Source: a bacterium (GTDB taxonomy: Bacteria > Pseudomonadota > Alphaproteobacteria > Caulobacterales > Hyphomonadaceae). From it: 8,730 nucleotides of DNA. Of this stretch, positions 1-5,931 are shown piece by piece. Each line of letters starts with the position of its first letter. Within the stretch, counting starts at the first letter, position 1. The stretch spans positions 1 to 8,730 of the forward strand of contig JAVBYB010000433.1 of assembly GCA_030824255.1 (NCBI GenBank). Direction: 5' to 3'. The notes beneath the pieces were generated by a model, which searched no databases, was not told where the DNA came from, and saw nothing but the letters and a program-made list of their open reading frames with translations. A program made the position numbers and the translations under genes.

Positions 1-258
1 CCCCAGCGGCTTCTCACGCTCAGGCGTGGCGAGGTCTGCGCCGAGATCGAAGAGATCGTTCTGTATGCGGCCCAGCATGGCGTCGAGATCGAGATCCGAC
101 CCGGCATGCAGGCGGGCGACGCCGATTGCGGAATTCGTCTCGTCTACCGCGCCATAGCTTTCGACGCGGAGGTTCCACTTCTCGACGCGTTCTCCGGTGG
201 CGAGGCCGGTCGTGCCGTCATCACCTGTGCGCGTATAGATCTTGTTCAGGACAACCAT
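1..258 (-). CDS. pduO: Cob(I)alamin adenosyltransferase, PduO type (5' part, cut by left edge)
   Basis: The first 86 residues of a PduO-type corrinoid adenosyltransferase, a cytosolic enzyme that moves the adenosyl group of ATP onto reduced cobalamin to make coenzyme B12. The N-terminus carries the family's ATP-binding signature (KIYTRTGDDGTTGL, residues 6-19). It is followed by the conserved RVESYGAVDETNSAIG block (31-46) and the helix IQNDLFDLGADLATP (65-79). The family is usually about 180-200 residues, so more than half lies beyond the window. I chose the ATG at 258 because family members typically begin MV(K)LNKIYT; an in-frame ATG at 270 is also possible, and neither has a clear Shine-Dalgarno. 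The gene lies 46 bases downstream of the 305-703 gene and is probably co-transcribed with it. A twin-transmembrane protein gene, which I recall as a frequent neighbour of this enzyme in alphaproteobacteria, sits two genes upstream. Family identity is secure; the link to a particular B12-dependent pathway cannot be seen here. Confidence 0.93.
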   Translation of the reverse strand, partial: MVVLNKIYTRTGDDGTTGLATGERVEKWNLRVESYGAVDETNSAIGVARLHAGSDLDLDAMLGRIQNDLFDLGADLATPEREKPLG

Positions 259-304
259 GACCGCAGGCATCGCACTGGCGTGCGTGAGCGGTCAATGCCG
301 GGCG

Positions 305-703
305 CTACGCCCAGGCTTCATGATGGCCCGACAGCGGTTGGGCGAGCGAATCCATCGACGGGCGCGGCGCGGCACGGAAAGGCACGCGGCGGCGGTCAGC
401 CGTTTCGGCGCGCGTGGATATACGCCACCCGACGAGCGCGGGTGCGGCGGCGAGCAGGGCATGGACCACGCTATCCGAACCGGAGATCGTCAGGTGGCAG
501 GCTCCGTCCAATGTACGGACGACATCAGCTTCAAGCGAAGCGTCGATGCGGGCGAGACGCTGGTTGAGCGCGTTAAAGACCCAGTCGGCGTCCGATTCGC
601 CGCGCGCGAGAGCTTCAAGGGCGTTGGTGTAGCCCTGGGCTTCGGAGGCAAACCAGTTCCAGAACCGTTTTGGGCCAGCGTCTTTCTCGCGACGTCCGAA
701 CAT
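305..703 (-). CDS. Conserved hypothetical soluble protein, 132 aa
   Basis: I cannot assign a function. The product starts MFGRREKDAGPKRFWNWFA, with an aromatic FWNWF patch at residues 14-18. It continues with a mixed helix/strand domain containing an ALNQRLARID helix, a CHLTISGSD strand and the segment ALLAAAPALVGWRIS. It ends in an Arg/Pro-rich tail from about residue 100 that looks unstructured. No signal peptide or membrane segment is visible, so it is probably cytosolic. The layout resembles small unnamed proteins I recall with an FW.WF N-terminus and a later AAPALPGW segment, but I know no role for them. The ATG at 703 is preferred because a GGTGGAG Shine-Dalgarno (712-718) lies 8 bases upstream. 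The frame is open further upstream, with an ATG at 736 and a GTG at 748, but the added residues look non-native. It is probably the first gene of a two-gene unit with the adenosyltransferase. Confidence 0.75.
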   Translation of the reverse strand: MFGRREKDAGPKRFWNWFASEAQGYTNALEALARGESDADWVFNALNQRLARIDASLEADVVRTLDGACHLTISGSDSVVHALLAAAPALVGWRISTRAETADRRRVPFRAAPRPSMDSLAQPLSGHHEAWA

Positions 704-711
704 CACCCGCA

Positions 712-718
712 CTCCACC
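712..718 (-). promoter_or_regulatory. Ribosome binding site deciding the start of the 132-aa protein
   Basis: The minus strand reads GGTGGAG here, 8 bases before the ATG at 703. The competing upstream starts (ATG at 736, GTG at 748) have no comparable purine run, so this site favours the shorter protein. Confidence 0.55.
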
Positions 719-815
719 ATCCATCAGCAGAACCATGATCGCAGTCACAGTTTCAGGTTTGGATAATCAGATCGGACGAATTTATACGATCCCGCCCAAC
801 GCAGGATGAATGCGC

Positions 816-854
816 AAAAAAAGCGCCGGTTCCGTTTGCGGGCGGAAGGCTTTT
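816..854 (-). terminator. Intrinsic terminator after the twin-transmembrane gene
   Basis: On the minus strand, 21 bases after the stop codon at 876, the transcript can fold with an inner TTCCG/CGGAA stem (843-847 with 830-834) and an outer GCC/GGC extension broken by a small bulge. A run of seven T residues (816-822 read on the minus strand) follows. The stem is imperfect but the U-tract is strong. It would separate the upstream lipoprotein genes from the 305-703/adenosyltransferase unit. The remaining spacer (704-815) should hold that unit's promoter; an AT-rich TATAAA-like stretch is present, but I cannot define a paired -35. Confidence 0.6.
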
Positions 855-875
855 GTCGGCGGAAGGTTATGGACG

Positions 876-1079
876 CTAGCGGAAGGCTCCGGCGACAACG
901 CCGAGGGACACGAGCAGCAGGATGGCGATAAACTGCACGAGCACGCGCAGTCGCATCAGCTTGTTGGAGCGAGAGCGGGCCTGGCCGTCGGTGCGGACGA
1001 GGTTGAAGACGCCGAAGGCAAGGACGACGAAGACCGCGCCGATCGCGATATAGACGCCGTAAATCAGAAACATTTCCAT
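876..1079 (-). CDS. Twin transmembrane protein, HIG1-domain family (67 aa)
   Basis: A tiny inner-membrane protein with two hydrophobic helices (about residues 5-27 and 45-64). They are joined by a short positive loop containing the family-like run SNKLMRLRV (38-46). This matches the bacterial HIG1/twin-transmembrane family; mitochondrial relatives associate with respiratory complexes, but the bacterial role is not established. The ATG at 1079 is chosen because AGGA (1088-1091 on the minus strand) sits 8 bases upstream. An ATG two codons later is possible, and the longer open frame to 1139 adds an Arg/Cys-rich stretch unlike a native N-terminus. It lies 62 bases downstream of the DUF6438 lipoprotein and is followed by a terminator. 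In the alphaproteobacterial genomes I recall, such genes often sit directly upstream of the cobalamin adenosyltransferase; here one extra gene and a terminator intervene. Confidence 0.85.
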   Translation of the reverse strand: MEMFLIYGVYIAIGAVFVVLAFGVFNLVRTDGQARSRSNKLMRLRVLVQFIAILLLVSLGVVAGAFR

Positions 1080-1141
1080 GGCTTCGATCCTACGCCTGTT
1101 CAAACGGCAGCGCCATCGGGGCGCCGCGCCGCATGCCACGC

Positions 1142-1651
1142 CTAGCGGCTGCCGTCCGGGGCGAAGCGGTCTTCGGTCCAGACGAGTTCGTCAAAGTTCA
1201 GCGCGGCGCGCAGAGCGGGGATCAGCTGGCGGCCTTCTGGGCCGCCGCAGCCGGGGCGGTAGTTCAGGGTTTTCTGCTTTCCCTCGCGGGTGCGCCATGT
1301 GACCGCAACAGCCGGCGTTCCTGGCTGGCATGACGGTTGGTCGCTGGACGTCTGCTCCGGCGGCAGATGCCAGAAATTGGCGGCGGCGAGCGCCTGTTCG
1401 GCTGCGCCCCATGCCGACGCGCCGATATTTCCCTCGGTCACGCCTGTGGTTTTGACGAAGCGACTGCCGTTTAGGAGATATGACCCGTCTTCATGCAGGG
1501 TCATGTCGTAGACCGGGCATTGCTGTTGGCATTCGCCTTCAGACAGGACGATGACCGGATCCCCTGCATTGACCATGGTGACGCCCTGTTCGGATGCCGA
1601 ACAGGCGGCGAGGGCGATAATTCCTGACCAGAGGGCGTGCCGGAGCTTCAT
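1142..1651 (-). CDS. DUF6438-type lipoprotein (169 aa)
   Basis: A predicted exported lipoprotein. The N-terminus is a lipoprotein signal with the lipobox ALAAC, so Cys17 would be lipidated; Ser follows at +2, which by the E. coli rule favours the outer membrane. The mature part resembles the DUF6438 family: a VIVLSEGECQQQCPVYDMTL segment (33-52), an EDGSYLLNG hairpin (54-62), a helix before NFWHLPP (92-98), and a C-terminal strand/helix ending in LNFDELVW. Cys41 and Cys45, plus Cys108 and Cys135, could form disulfides in the periplasm. The function of this family is not known to me. The start at 1651 gives a complete signal peptide although no clear Shine-Dalgarno precedes it. It lies 79 bases downstream of the 1731-2501 gene, with a strong hairpin in between, and 62 bases upstream of the twin-transmembrane gene. 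Confidence 0.78.
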   Translation of the reverse strand: MKLRHALWSGIIALAACSASEQGVTMVNAGDPVIVLSEGECQQQCPVYDMTLHEDGSYLLNGSRFVKTTGVTEGNIGASAWGAAEQALAAANFWHLPPEQTSSDQPSCQPGTPAVAVTWRTREGKQKTLNYRPGCGGPEGRQLIPALRAALNFDELVWTEDRFAPDGSR

Positions 1652-1694
1652 GCTGCGAGACTAGGACGGGTTTGGATTCGGCGGAAGCAGGCAG

Positions 1695-1721
1695 CTCCCG
1701 GCCTGTGGACCAGACCGGGAG
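1695..1721 (-). terminator. Strong hairpin without a U-tract after the second methyltransferase-like gene
   Basis: The minus-strand transcript can form an 11-pair stem, CTCCCGGTCTG with CAGGCCGGGAG, with one G-U pair and a 5-base loop. It begins 9 bases after the stop codon at 1731. The bases that follow (CTGCCTGC) contain no T run, so this is not a canonical intrinsic terminator. It may act as a weak terminator, a barrier to 3' exonuclease, or a brake that lowers expression of the downstream DUF6438 gene. Confidence 0.45.
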
Positions 1722-1730
1722 GCCGTTTCG

Positions 1731-2501
1731 TCAGCCCGGTTTCTTGAACTTGAACAGGAACTGGTCCGTGTGGCGGCGCAGATCCGGCGCGAAGGGCGAC
1801 TTGGTGCGGTCGTCGTCCGGGTTGGCGAGGATATCGCTCTTTTCCACGAAGACGAAACCGGCCGCCTTGGCGGCATCCAGCACGTGCTGTGGGTCGATGC
1901 GATGCAGCGTCTGCGCCGAATCCTTGGCGGGCGTGCCTGTGACGGCGGCGTGGTCCATCGCGACGAACTCGCCGCCCGGTTTCAGCACGCGGCTGATCTC
2001 GGCAAAGGCGCGCACGGGATCGCCCAGGCCCTGCGTGTCTTTCGGGACAAACCAGACTTCGTGTGGGCCGAGAAGCCACAGCACCTTGTCGGCGGAAGCA
2101 TCAGGGGCGTCGAGTTTGTCGAAATGCGTCTTGGTGATGGTGGCATTCGAAAGCTGCCCGCCATCGACGCGCGCCTTGTAGGCCGGGTCGCCATACGCAA
2201 ATTCGGGCGGGTACTGGACGATCAGCTTGCCGGTAGGTCCGATGGCTTTGGAGATCAGGTAGGAAAACCAGCCGCGGCCGCCTTCCATCTCGACGATCGT
2301 TTCGCCTGGACGCAGGCCAGCGAAGGCGAGAATCTCTGCGGGTTTGCGCGCGGCGTCATCTTTCAGATCATCGGCGGGGCGCGTCGGGTCCGCGAGAATG
2401 GCGGCGTAATCGGCGGCGGCAAGCGGTGGCGGGCCGGACGGACCGGTGGCGCAGGCGGCGAGAGCGAGCGCCAGCGCGCCGGCGAGCAGTGTTCTTTTCA
2501 T
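1731..2501 (-). CDS. Exported lipoprotein with class I SAM-methyltransferase fold (256 aa), paralogue of the 2578-3390 gene
   Basis: A predicted methyltransferase of the COG4798-like group, exported as a lipoprotein. The signal peptide ends at the lipobox LALAAC (Cys17, Ala at +2), followed by a short Pro/Gly linker (20-26). The Rossmann-like domain starts near ARKPAEILAF (51-60). Motif I reads VEMEGGRGWF (70-79); the acidic strand end and GxG are kept, but Glu replaces the first glycine of the usual loop. Later blocks are GPHEVW (145-150), SRVLKPGG (170-177), MDH (182-184), HRIDP and a C-terminal TDQFLFKFKK. The substrate is unknown, and activity outside the cytosol would need a source of SAM. 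I chose the ATG at 2501 because GGGAGGA lies 8 bases upstream; an ATG 24 bases further out lacks this. The neighbouring 2578-3390 gene shares all these blocks, indicating tandem duplication. Confidence 0.85.
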   Translation of the reverse strand: MKRTLLAGALALALAACATGPSGPPPLAAADYAAILADPTRPADDLKDDAARKPAEILAFAGLRPGETIVEMEGGRGWFSYLISKAIGPTGKLIVQYPPEFAYGDPAYKARVDGGQLSNATITKTHFDKLDAPDASADKVLWLLGPHEVWFVPKDTQGLGDPVRAFAEISRVLKPGGEFVAMDHAAVTGTPAKDSAQTLHRIDPQHVLDAAKAAGFVFVEKSDILANPDDDRTKSPFAPDLRRHTDQFLFKFKKPG

Positions 2502-2509
2502 GTTGTCCG

Positions 2510-2516
2510 TCCTCCC
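2510..2516 (-). promoter_or_regulatory. Ribosome binding site deciding the start of the second methyltransferase-like lipoprotein
   Basis: The minus strand reads GGGAGGA 8 bases before the ATG at 2501. That start places a Lys-Arg n-region directly before the hydrophobic signal segment, supporting it over the ATG at 2525. Confidence 0.7.
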
Positions 2517-2526
2517 ATTTGGCAAA

Positions 2527-2554
2527 GGCGCGGACCCCTGTAGGGGCCCGCGCC
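2527..2554 (-). terminator. Intrinsic terminator between the two methyltransferase-like genes
   Basis: On the minus strand a 12-pair GC-rich stem (2543-2554 with 2527-2538) closes on a 4-base loop TACA. It has one G-U pair and is followed by TTTG. It starts 23 bases after the stop codon of the 2578-3390 gene. The U-tract is short, so read-through into the second paralogue is possible. On the plus strand the same stem has an A-C mismatch and no immediate T run, which supports the minus-strand reading. Confidence 0.65.
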
Positions 2555-2577
2555 TTCAGTCGTTTTGTCTGCCGGCC

Positions 2578-3390
2578 TTACCGCTTCTTGTAGCGGATCA
2601 GGAACTGATCGGTCTTGCCTTGCACGGCGGCGTCGAACACGCCCTTGGTATAGTCGTCAGACGGGTTTGCGAGAAGCGTGCTTTCCTCGTCGAACGCAAG
2701 GCCGGCGGCCTCGATCATCGGCTTCACGAGCGCCGGGTCGATGCGGTGAGTGTCGTTGCCGGAGGTATTAGGCGTGCCGGACGGGGCGACGTGATCCATA
2801 ACGACCAGGTAACCGCCCGGCTTCAGCACACGCGCGATTTCGATGAAGGCGGCGGCCGGGTCGCCCATCGGAACGTCGCCGCAGGCAGCCTTGCACCACA
2901 GCTCGTGCGGGCCCTGATACCAGGTCACGACATCAACCGAACCATCAGCGGCTTCAAGCTTGTCGAAGGTGGACCAGGAGACGGTTACGTTGGCGAGGCG
3001 GTTGTCCTTCAGGCGGGCGTCGAGCTGGTCCTTGTAGAACTTCTCGAACTCCTTCGGCGATTGCATCACGACCTTGCCGGCAGGGCCGACGGCGCGGGCG
3101 AACAGCTCGGTGTAATAGCCGGAGCCGGCTTCCATTTCGAACACGGTGTTGCCGGGCATGATCTTCGAGAAAGCCATGACTTCGGCAGGTTTGCGGTTCG
3201 CGTCGCGATCCGAGTCGCCGGGGATTCGCTCCGGCGTGAGGAAGGAGGCGTAATCCGGGGTCGTTGCGACGGGTGCGACCGCCTCGGGAGCGGGAGCCTC
3301 AGGCGCCGGGGCCGGGCCAGGGTCGCTGCAGGCCGTGAGGGCCAGGGCGAGCGCGGATACGCTGGCGATCGTCAGGAAGCTTGTTTTCAT
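2578..3390 (-). CDS. Exported lipoprotein with class I SAM-methyltransferase fold (270 aa), first of a tandem pair
   Basis: A predicted COG4798-like methyltransferase carried as a lipoprotein. The signal peptide ends at LTAC (Cys21, Ser at +2), followed by a Pro/Ala/Glu linker (24-45) that would hold the domain away from the membrane. The catalytic-type domain runs from about residue 60. Motif I is VFEMEAGSGYY (83-93), again with Glu in place of the first loop glycine. Further blocks are YQGPHELW (158-165), ARVLKPGG (186-193), MDH (198-200), HRIDP (215-219) and the C-terminal TDQFLIRYKK. A short insertion with two Cys (166 and 170) follows the GPHELW block and is absent from the paralogue. 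The start at 3390 is set by GGAGAGGA immediately upstream (3393-3400); the longer frame to 3438 would bury the signal peptide. It diverges from the 3612-4664 gene and ends at an intrinsic terminator. The substrate is unknown. Confidence 0.86.
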   Translation of the reverse strand: MKTSFLTIASVSALALALTACSDPGPAPAPEAPAPEAVAPVATTPDYASFLTPERIPGDSDRDANRKPAEVMAFSKIMPGNTVFEMEAGSGYYTELFARAVGPAGKVVMQSPKEFEKFYKDQLDARLKDNRLANVTVSWSTFDKLEAADGSVDVVTWYQGPHELWCKAACGDVPMGDPAAAFIEIARVLKPGGYLVVMDHVAPSGTPNTSGNDTHRIDPALVKPMIEAAGLAFDEESTLLANPSDDYTKGVFDAAVQGKTDQFLIRYKKR

Positions 3391-3535
3391 TGTCCTCTCC
3401 GTTGCGGCAGTCGGCGCGAAGCTGGCGGGACCATACACCTCCGCGAGACCGGAGCCAGCAGCGGTGCGTTACGGCAGGGTCACGAAAAGCCTGTCACTTT
3501 CCGTATAGGCAAGCTTTTCCAGACGCCCGGGTGGA

Positions 3536-3554
3536 GTATGCTCCCGCAGCATAC
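3536..3554. promoter_or_regulatory. Inverted repeat in the divergent intergenic region, possible operator
   Basis: GTATGCT and AGCATAC are perfect 7-base inverted repeats around a CCCGC centre. They lie in the 221-base spacer between two divergent genes, 57 bases before the ATG at 3612 and about 145 bases before the one at 3390. The symmetry fits a dimeric regulator site or a leader hairpin in the plus-strand transcript. A short GTCAC direct repeat (3479-3483 and 3493-3497) and a TATAGG stretch (3504-3509) lie nearby, but I could not pair them into a convincing promoter. Confidence 0.3.
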
Positions 3555-3599
3555 CCAGTTTCCAGCCAAGAGCCCGAACGGGCCGGGAAGCGGGTCGAC

Positions 3600-3605
3600 A
3601 GGAGG
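3600..3605 (+). promoter_or_regulatory. Ribosome binding site deciding the start of the secreted 350-aa protein
   Basis: A perfect AGGAGG ends 6 bases before the ATG at 3612. The reading frame is open for 231 bases upstream, but this site and the signal peptide immediately after the ATG make 3612 the start. Confidence 0.85.
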
Positions 3606-3611
3606 AACCGC

Positions 3612-4664
3612 ATGACTTTTTCAAAGACTTCGCTTTGCGTATTGGCGTTCGCGCTTCTCGCAGCGCCGGCCATCGCTCAGTCATCGGGCAAGCCTGATCT
3701 GACGGGCTACTGGACCAATGCCTCGCTTACGCCGCTGACGCGCGAACAGGGCGTAAGCAAGCTGGTGGTGAACGACGAGGAAGCCAAAACGATCGTGGCC
3801 AAGACGGGCCTCGCCGGCATAGCGGCGGACGATCCGGAATTCCGCGCGACTTATTCGGACCCGAACGCCGGCGCGCCGGAGAAGGGCGGGGATGATTTTG
3901 GCCTCAAGGGCTATGACGGCTTCTGGGTCGCGCCCGGCGATACGCTGGCGAAGGTCAAGGGCCAGTGGCGCACCTCCAACATCATCGAGCCCGCCAACGG
4001 CCAGCTGCCCTACAAGGATCCGGCTGGGGTCATGAAGAAGCAGATGGAAGGCTTCCGCGTCTACATGACCGGCAATGCGCCGTATGAGGGCCCGGAAGAG
4101 CCCACCCTGTCCGAGCGTTGCCTGATCGGTTTCGGACAGACCGGCGGGCCGGGCATGCTGAGCGTGCTGTACAACAACAATTACCAGTTTGTGCAGACGC
4201 CGGACCACATGATGATCCTCGTGGAGATGGCGCACGATGCGCGCATCGTGCCGATCTTCGCCAATGGCGAGGAGGCGCGGAAGAACCACAAGCCGAACGC
4301 CATCAAGCCCTGGCTGGGCGATACGGTCGGCTGGTGGGAAGGCGACACGTTCGCGATGGAGACGCGCAACGTGAACCCGGCGCAGGCCGCAGACCAATCC
4401 TTCCCGATCTCGCCCTCGGGCGTGGTGACGGAGAAGCTGACACGCGTTGGCCCGCAGGAAATCTTCTACCAGTTCGAGGTCAACGATCCGGAGACCTACA
4501 CGCAACCGTGGAAGGCCGAACTCAGCTTCCATCCAGCCAAGCACGTGATGGAATACGCCTGCCATGAAGGCAATCACGGCATGATCGGCATTCTGGCCGG
4601 CGCACGTGAGCTGGAGCGTGCGGCGGAGAAGGAAGCCAAATCCAAGTCGAAGCCGACGCGATAG
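3612..4664 (+). CDS. Secreted protein of a widespread family of unknown function (350 aa)
   Basis: A predicted periplasmic or secreted protein. Residues 1-22 form a Sec signal peptide with an AIA cleavage site before Gln23. The mature protein begins with the PDLTGYW motif (28-34). It contains LSERCLIGFG (166-175) and a segment rich in Asn, Tyr and Met (YNNNYQFVQTPDHMMILVEM). It also has GWWEGDT (240-246) and ends with YACHEGNHGM (315-324) ahead of a Lys-rich tail. I recognise this combination from a large family common in proteobacteria and acidobacteria, usually annotated only as hypothetical. No enzymatic residues can be assigned, and Cys170 and Cys317 are candidates for a disulfide. It is transcribed divergently from the methyltransferase-like lipoprotein and ends at a terminator shared with the convergent GDSL gene. 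The gene appears complete, with codon usage like its neighbours. Confidence 0.85.
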   Translation: MTFSKTSLCVLAFALLAAPAIAQSSGKPDLTGYWTNASLTPLTREQGVSKLVVNDEEAKTIVAKTGLAGIAADDPEFRATYSDPNAGAPEKGGDDFGLKGYDGFWVAPGDTLAKVKGQWRTSNIIEPANGQLPYKDPAGVMKKQMEGFRVYMTGNAPYEGPEEPTLSERCLIGFGQTGGPGMLSVLYNNNYQFVQTPDHMMILVEMAHDARIVPIFANGEEARKNHKPNAIKPWLGDTVGWWEGDTFAMETRNVNPAQAADQSFPISPSGVVTEKLTRVGPQEIFYQFEVNDPETYTQPWKAELSFHPAKHVMEYACHEGNHGMIGILAGARELERAAEKEAKSKSKPTR

Positions 4665-4685
4665 GCGCCAAGGCCAACAGACATT

Positions 4686-4718
4686 AAAGGCCGCGCTGAT
4701 CGCCAGCGCGGCCTTTTT
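4686..4718. terminator. Bidirectional intrinsic terminator between convergent genes
   Basis: GGCCGCGCTG (4689-4698) and CAGCGCGGCC (4704-4713) form a perfect 10-pair stem with a 5-base loop. TTTTTGTT follows on the plus strand, and TTTAATG follows on the minus strand. It lies 24 bases after the stop at 4664 and 30 bases beyond the stop at 4744, so it can end both transcripts; the plus-strand U-tract is the stronger. Confidence 0.85.
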
Positions 4719-4743
4719 GTTGGCGGATGACACCTGGAGATGA

Positions 4744-5931
4744 CTACTGGAACAGGGCGAGGCTGACCGCTTCGCCCATCACCTGGTAGCCGGCGTCGTT
4801 GGGATGCAGCCAATCGCCGGACTGGAGGCCAGCCTGCATGCGACGCGGATTGGCGGGGTCGCGGGTTGCGGCGTCGAAGTCGATGAAGCCGTCGATTTCG
4901 GTGGTGGTGCGTATCCAGGTGTTCACCTGCTGGCGCACGGCTTCGCCATTTTCGTGAAAGTAGCGTGCGCCTTCATAGGGCAGCAGGGTTGCGAAATAGA
5001 CCTTGATACCCTGCGCCTTTGCGCGGGTGATCAGCTGTCGATAACCGGCGACAAGCGTATCCGCCGTGAGTGGATTGGCGCCGCCAAGGCCGATGTCGTT
5101 GATGCCTTCAAGGACGATCAGCCAACGCGCGTTCGGAACGCTGAGCACGTCACGGTCGAAGCGGGTCAGCGCGCTTTCGCCAAAGATGACGTTCTGGTGT
5201 GCGAGGACGCGATTTCCGGCGATGGCCTGGTTCGAGATGGCGCTCGACTTGCCTGCCGCCACGAGGCGTTCGGCAAGAATGTCGGGCCAGCGTCGGTTGG
5301 TGTTCGGCGTCGAGGAGGTGCCGTCGGTGATCGAATCGCCAAAGGCCACGATCGTGCGGGGTTGATCCGTTTCCACCTCGACGGCGGAAATGAAGGCCCG
5401 GCTGATAAGCCTTTCCTTCGCTTCGAAGCCTGACACGGTGAAATTGCCCGGACCGGAAATTTCGGCATTGGCAAGCCCGGCGAAGTGGCACGTGCACGGA
5501 CCCGTGGAGGTGGGCAGGTAGACGCTAATCGAAATCTGGTCGAGGGCGCCCGCGTTGAGGGGGATGGGGTCGCTTACCAACGGTGCGCCGGCCGGAATTG
5601 TTGTCGAGGGCTTGCCGGAGAACGTGACCGGAATCGCCGCCAGCTGAGCGTCCGGGCCAGCCAGCGCGACAGTCGCCGCGCCTATTTCCAGCGGCTTTTC
5701 GCCGTATTCATTGGTGAAGCGGATGCGGATGGCCGTGCCGCCCTCGCTTAGGCGGATCACTTGCCGGAGGGTCTGATTGTCGAAGCTGCGGCCGCCCGGT
5801 GGCGGGATGGTGGGGGAGGCCCCCCAAGCGCCTGCCCAGCCCGGTGGAGGGCTGATCGCTGTCTGGCTAGCCGGAGAGGTGGCGCATGCCGCCAGCGCGA
5901 GTGCGGCCAGCAGGATTGTAAGGCGTTTCAT
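4744..5931 (-). CDS. Exported SGNH/GDSL-family lipoprotein hydrolase (395 aa)
   Basis: A predicted esterase of the SGNH superfamily, closest in layout to the XynE-like group that acts on acylated carbohydrates; the substrate here is unknown. The lipoprotein signal ends at ALAAC (Cys16, Ala at +2). An N-terminal beta domain typical of this group (residues 31-190) contains GAWGASP, TLRQVIRLS, IRFTNEYG and PLEIGAA. The hydrolase domain starts at IVAFGDSITDG (194-204), giving nucleophile Ser200. The block II glycine is in AIAGN (236-240), block III is GIND (276-279) with Asn278, and block V is DWLHP with Asp373 and His376. All four SGNH positions are present, so an active enzyme is likely. The unusual CTCH pair (Cys146, Cys148) sits in the beta domain. 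The ATG at 5931 is supported by AGGA 9 bases upstream and by the signal peptide; the frame is open to 6021. It converges on the 3612-4664 gene and diverges from yciB. Confidence 0.92.
   Translation of the reverse strand: MKRLTILLAALALAACATSPASQTAISPPPGWAGAWGASPTIPPPGGRSFDNQTLRQVIRLSEGGTAIRIRFTNEYGEKPLEIGAATVALAGPDAQLAAIPVTFSGKPSTTIPAGAPLVSDPIPLNAGALDQISISVYLPTSTGPCTCHFAGLANAEISGPGNFTVSGFEAKERLISRAFISAVEVETDQPRTIVAFGDSITDGTSSTPNTNRRWPDILAERLVAAGKSSAISNQAIAGNRVLAHQNVIFGESALTRFDRDVLSVPNARWLIVLEGINDIGLGGANPLTADTLVAGYRQLITRAKAQGIKVYFATLLPYEGARYFHENGEAVRQQVNTWIRTTTEIDGFIDFDAATRDPANPRRMQAGLQSGDWLHPNDAGYQVMGEAVSLALFQ

Noticed and set aside
106..766. Overlapping plus-strand open frames (106-567 and 242-766) opposite the left-edge genes
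   Set aside because: Arg-rich shadow frames across a clear adenosyltransferase start and the 132-residue gene on the minus strand.
1770..2543. A 257-residue plus-strand open frame opposite the second methyltransferase-like gene
   Set aside because: Mirror frame of a real gene; its Gly/Arg-rich composition and lack of motifs indicate a shadow.
3504..3509. TATAGG as a -10 box for the secreted protein gene
   Set aside because: The sequence 17 bases upstream does not resemble a -35 element, so the promoter cannot be placed.
2446..3615. A 389-residue open frame on the plus strand across the methyltransferase-like gene
   Set aside because: It overlaps a well-supported minus-strand gene, runs through its terminator and the divergent spacer, and shows no domain or start signal.
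3681..4733. A 350-residue open frame on the minus strand, antisense to the secreted protein gene
   Set aside because: It is a GC-rich codon-position shadow: composition is dominated by Arg, Leu, Val and His, it has no recognisable motif, and the plus-strand gene has a perfect ribosome binding site, signal peptide and family motifs.
4804..5433. A 209-residue plus-strand open frame within the GDSL gene
   Set aside because: Antisense shadow of the catalytic domain, with no motif or ribosome binding site.
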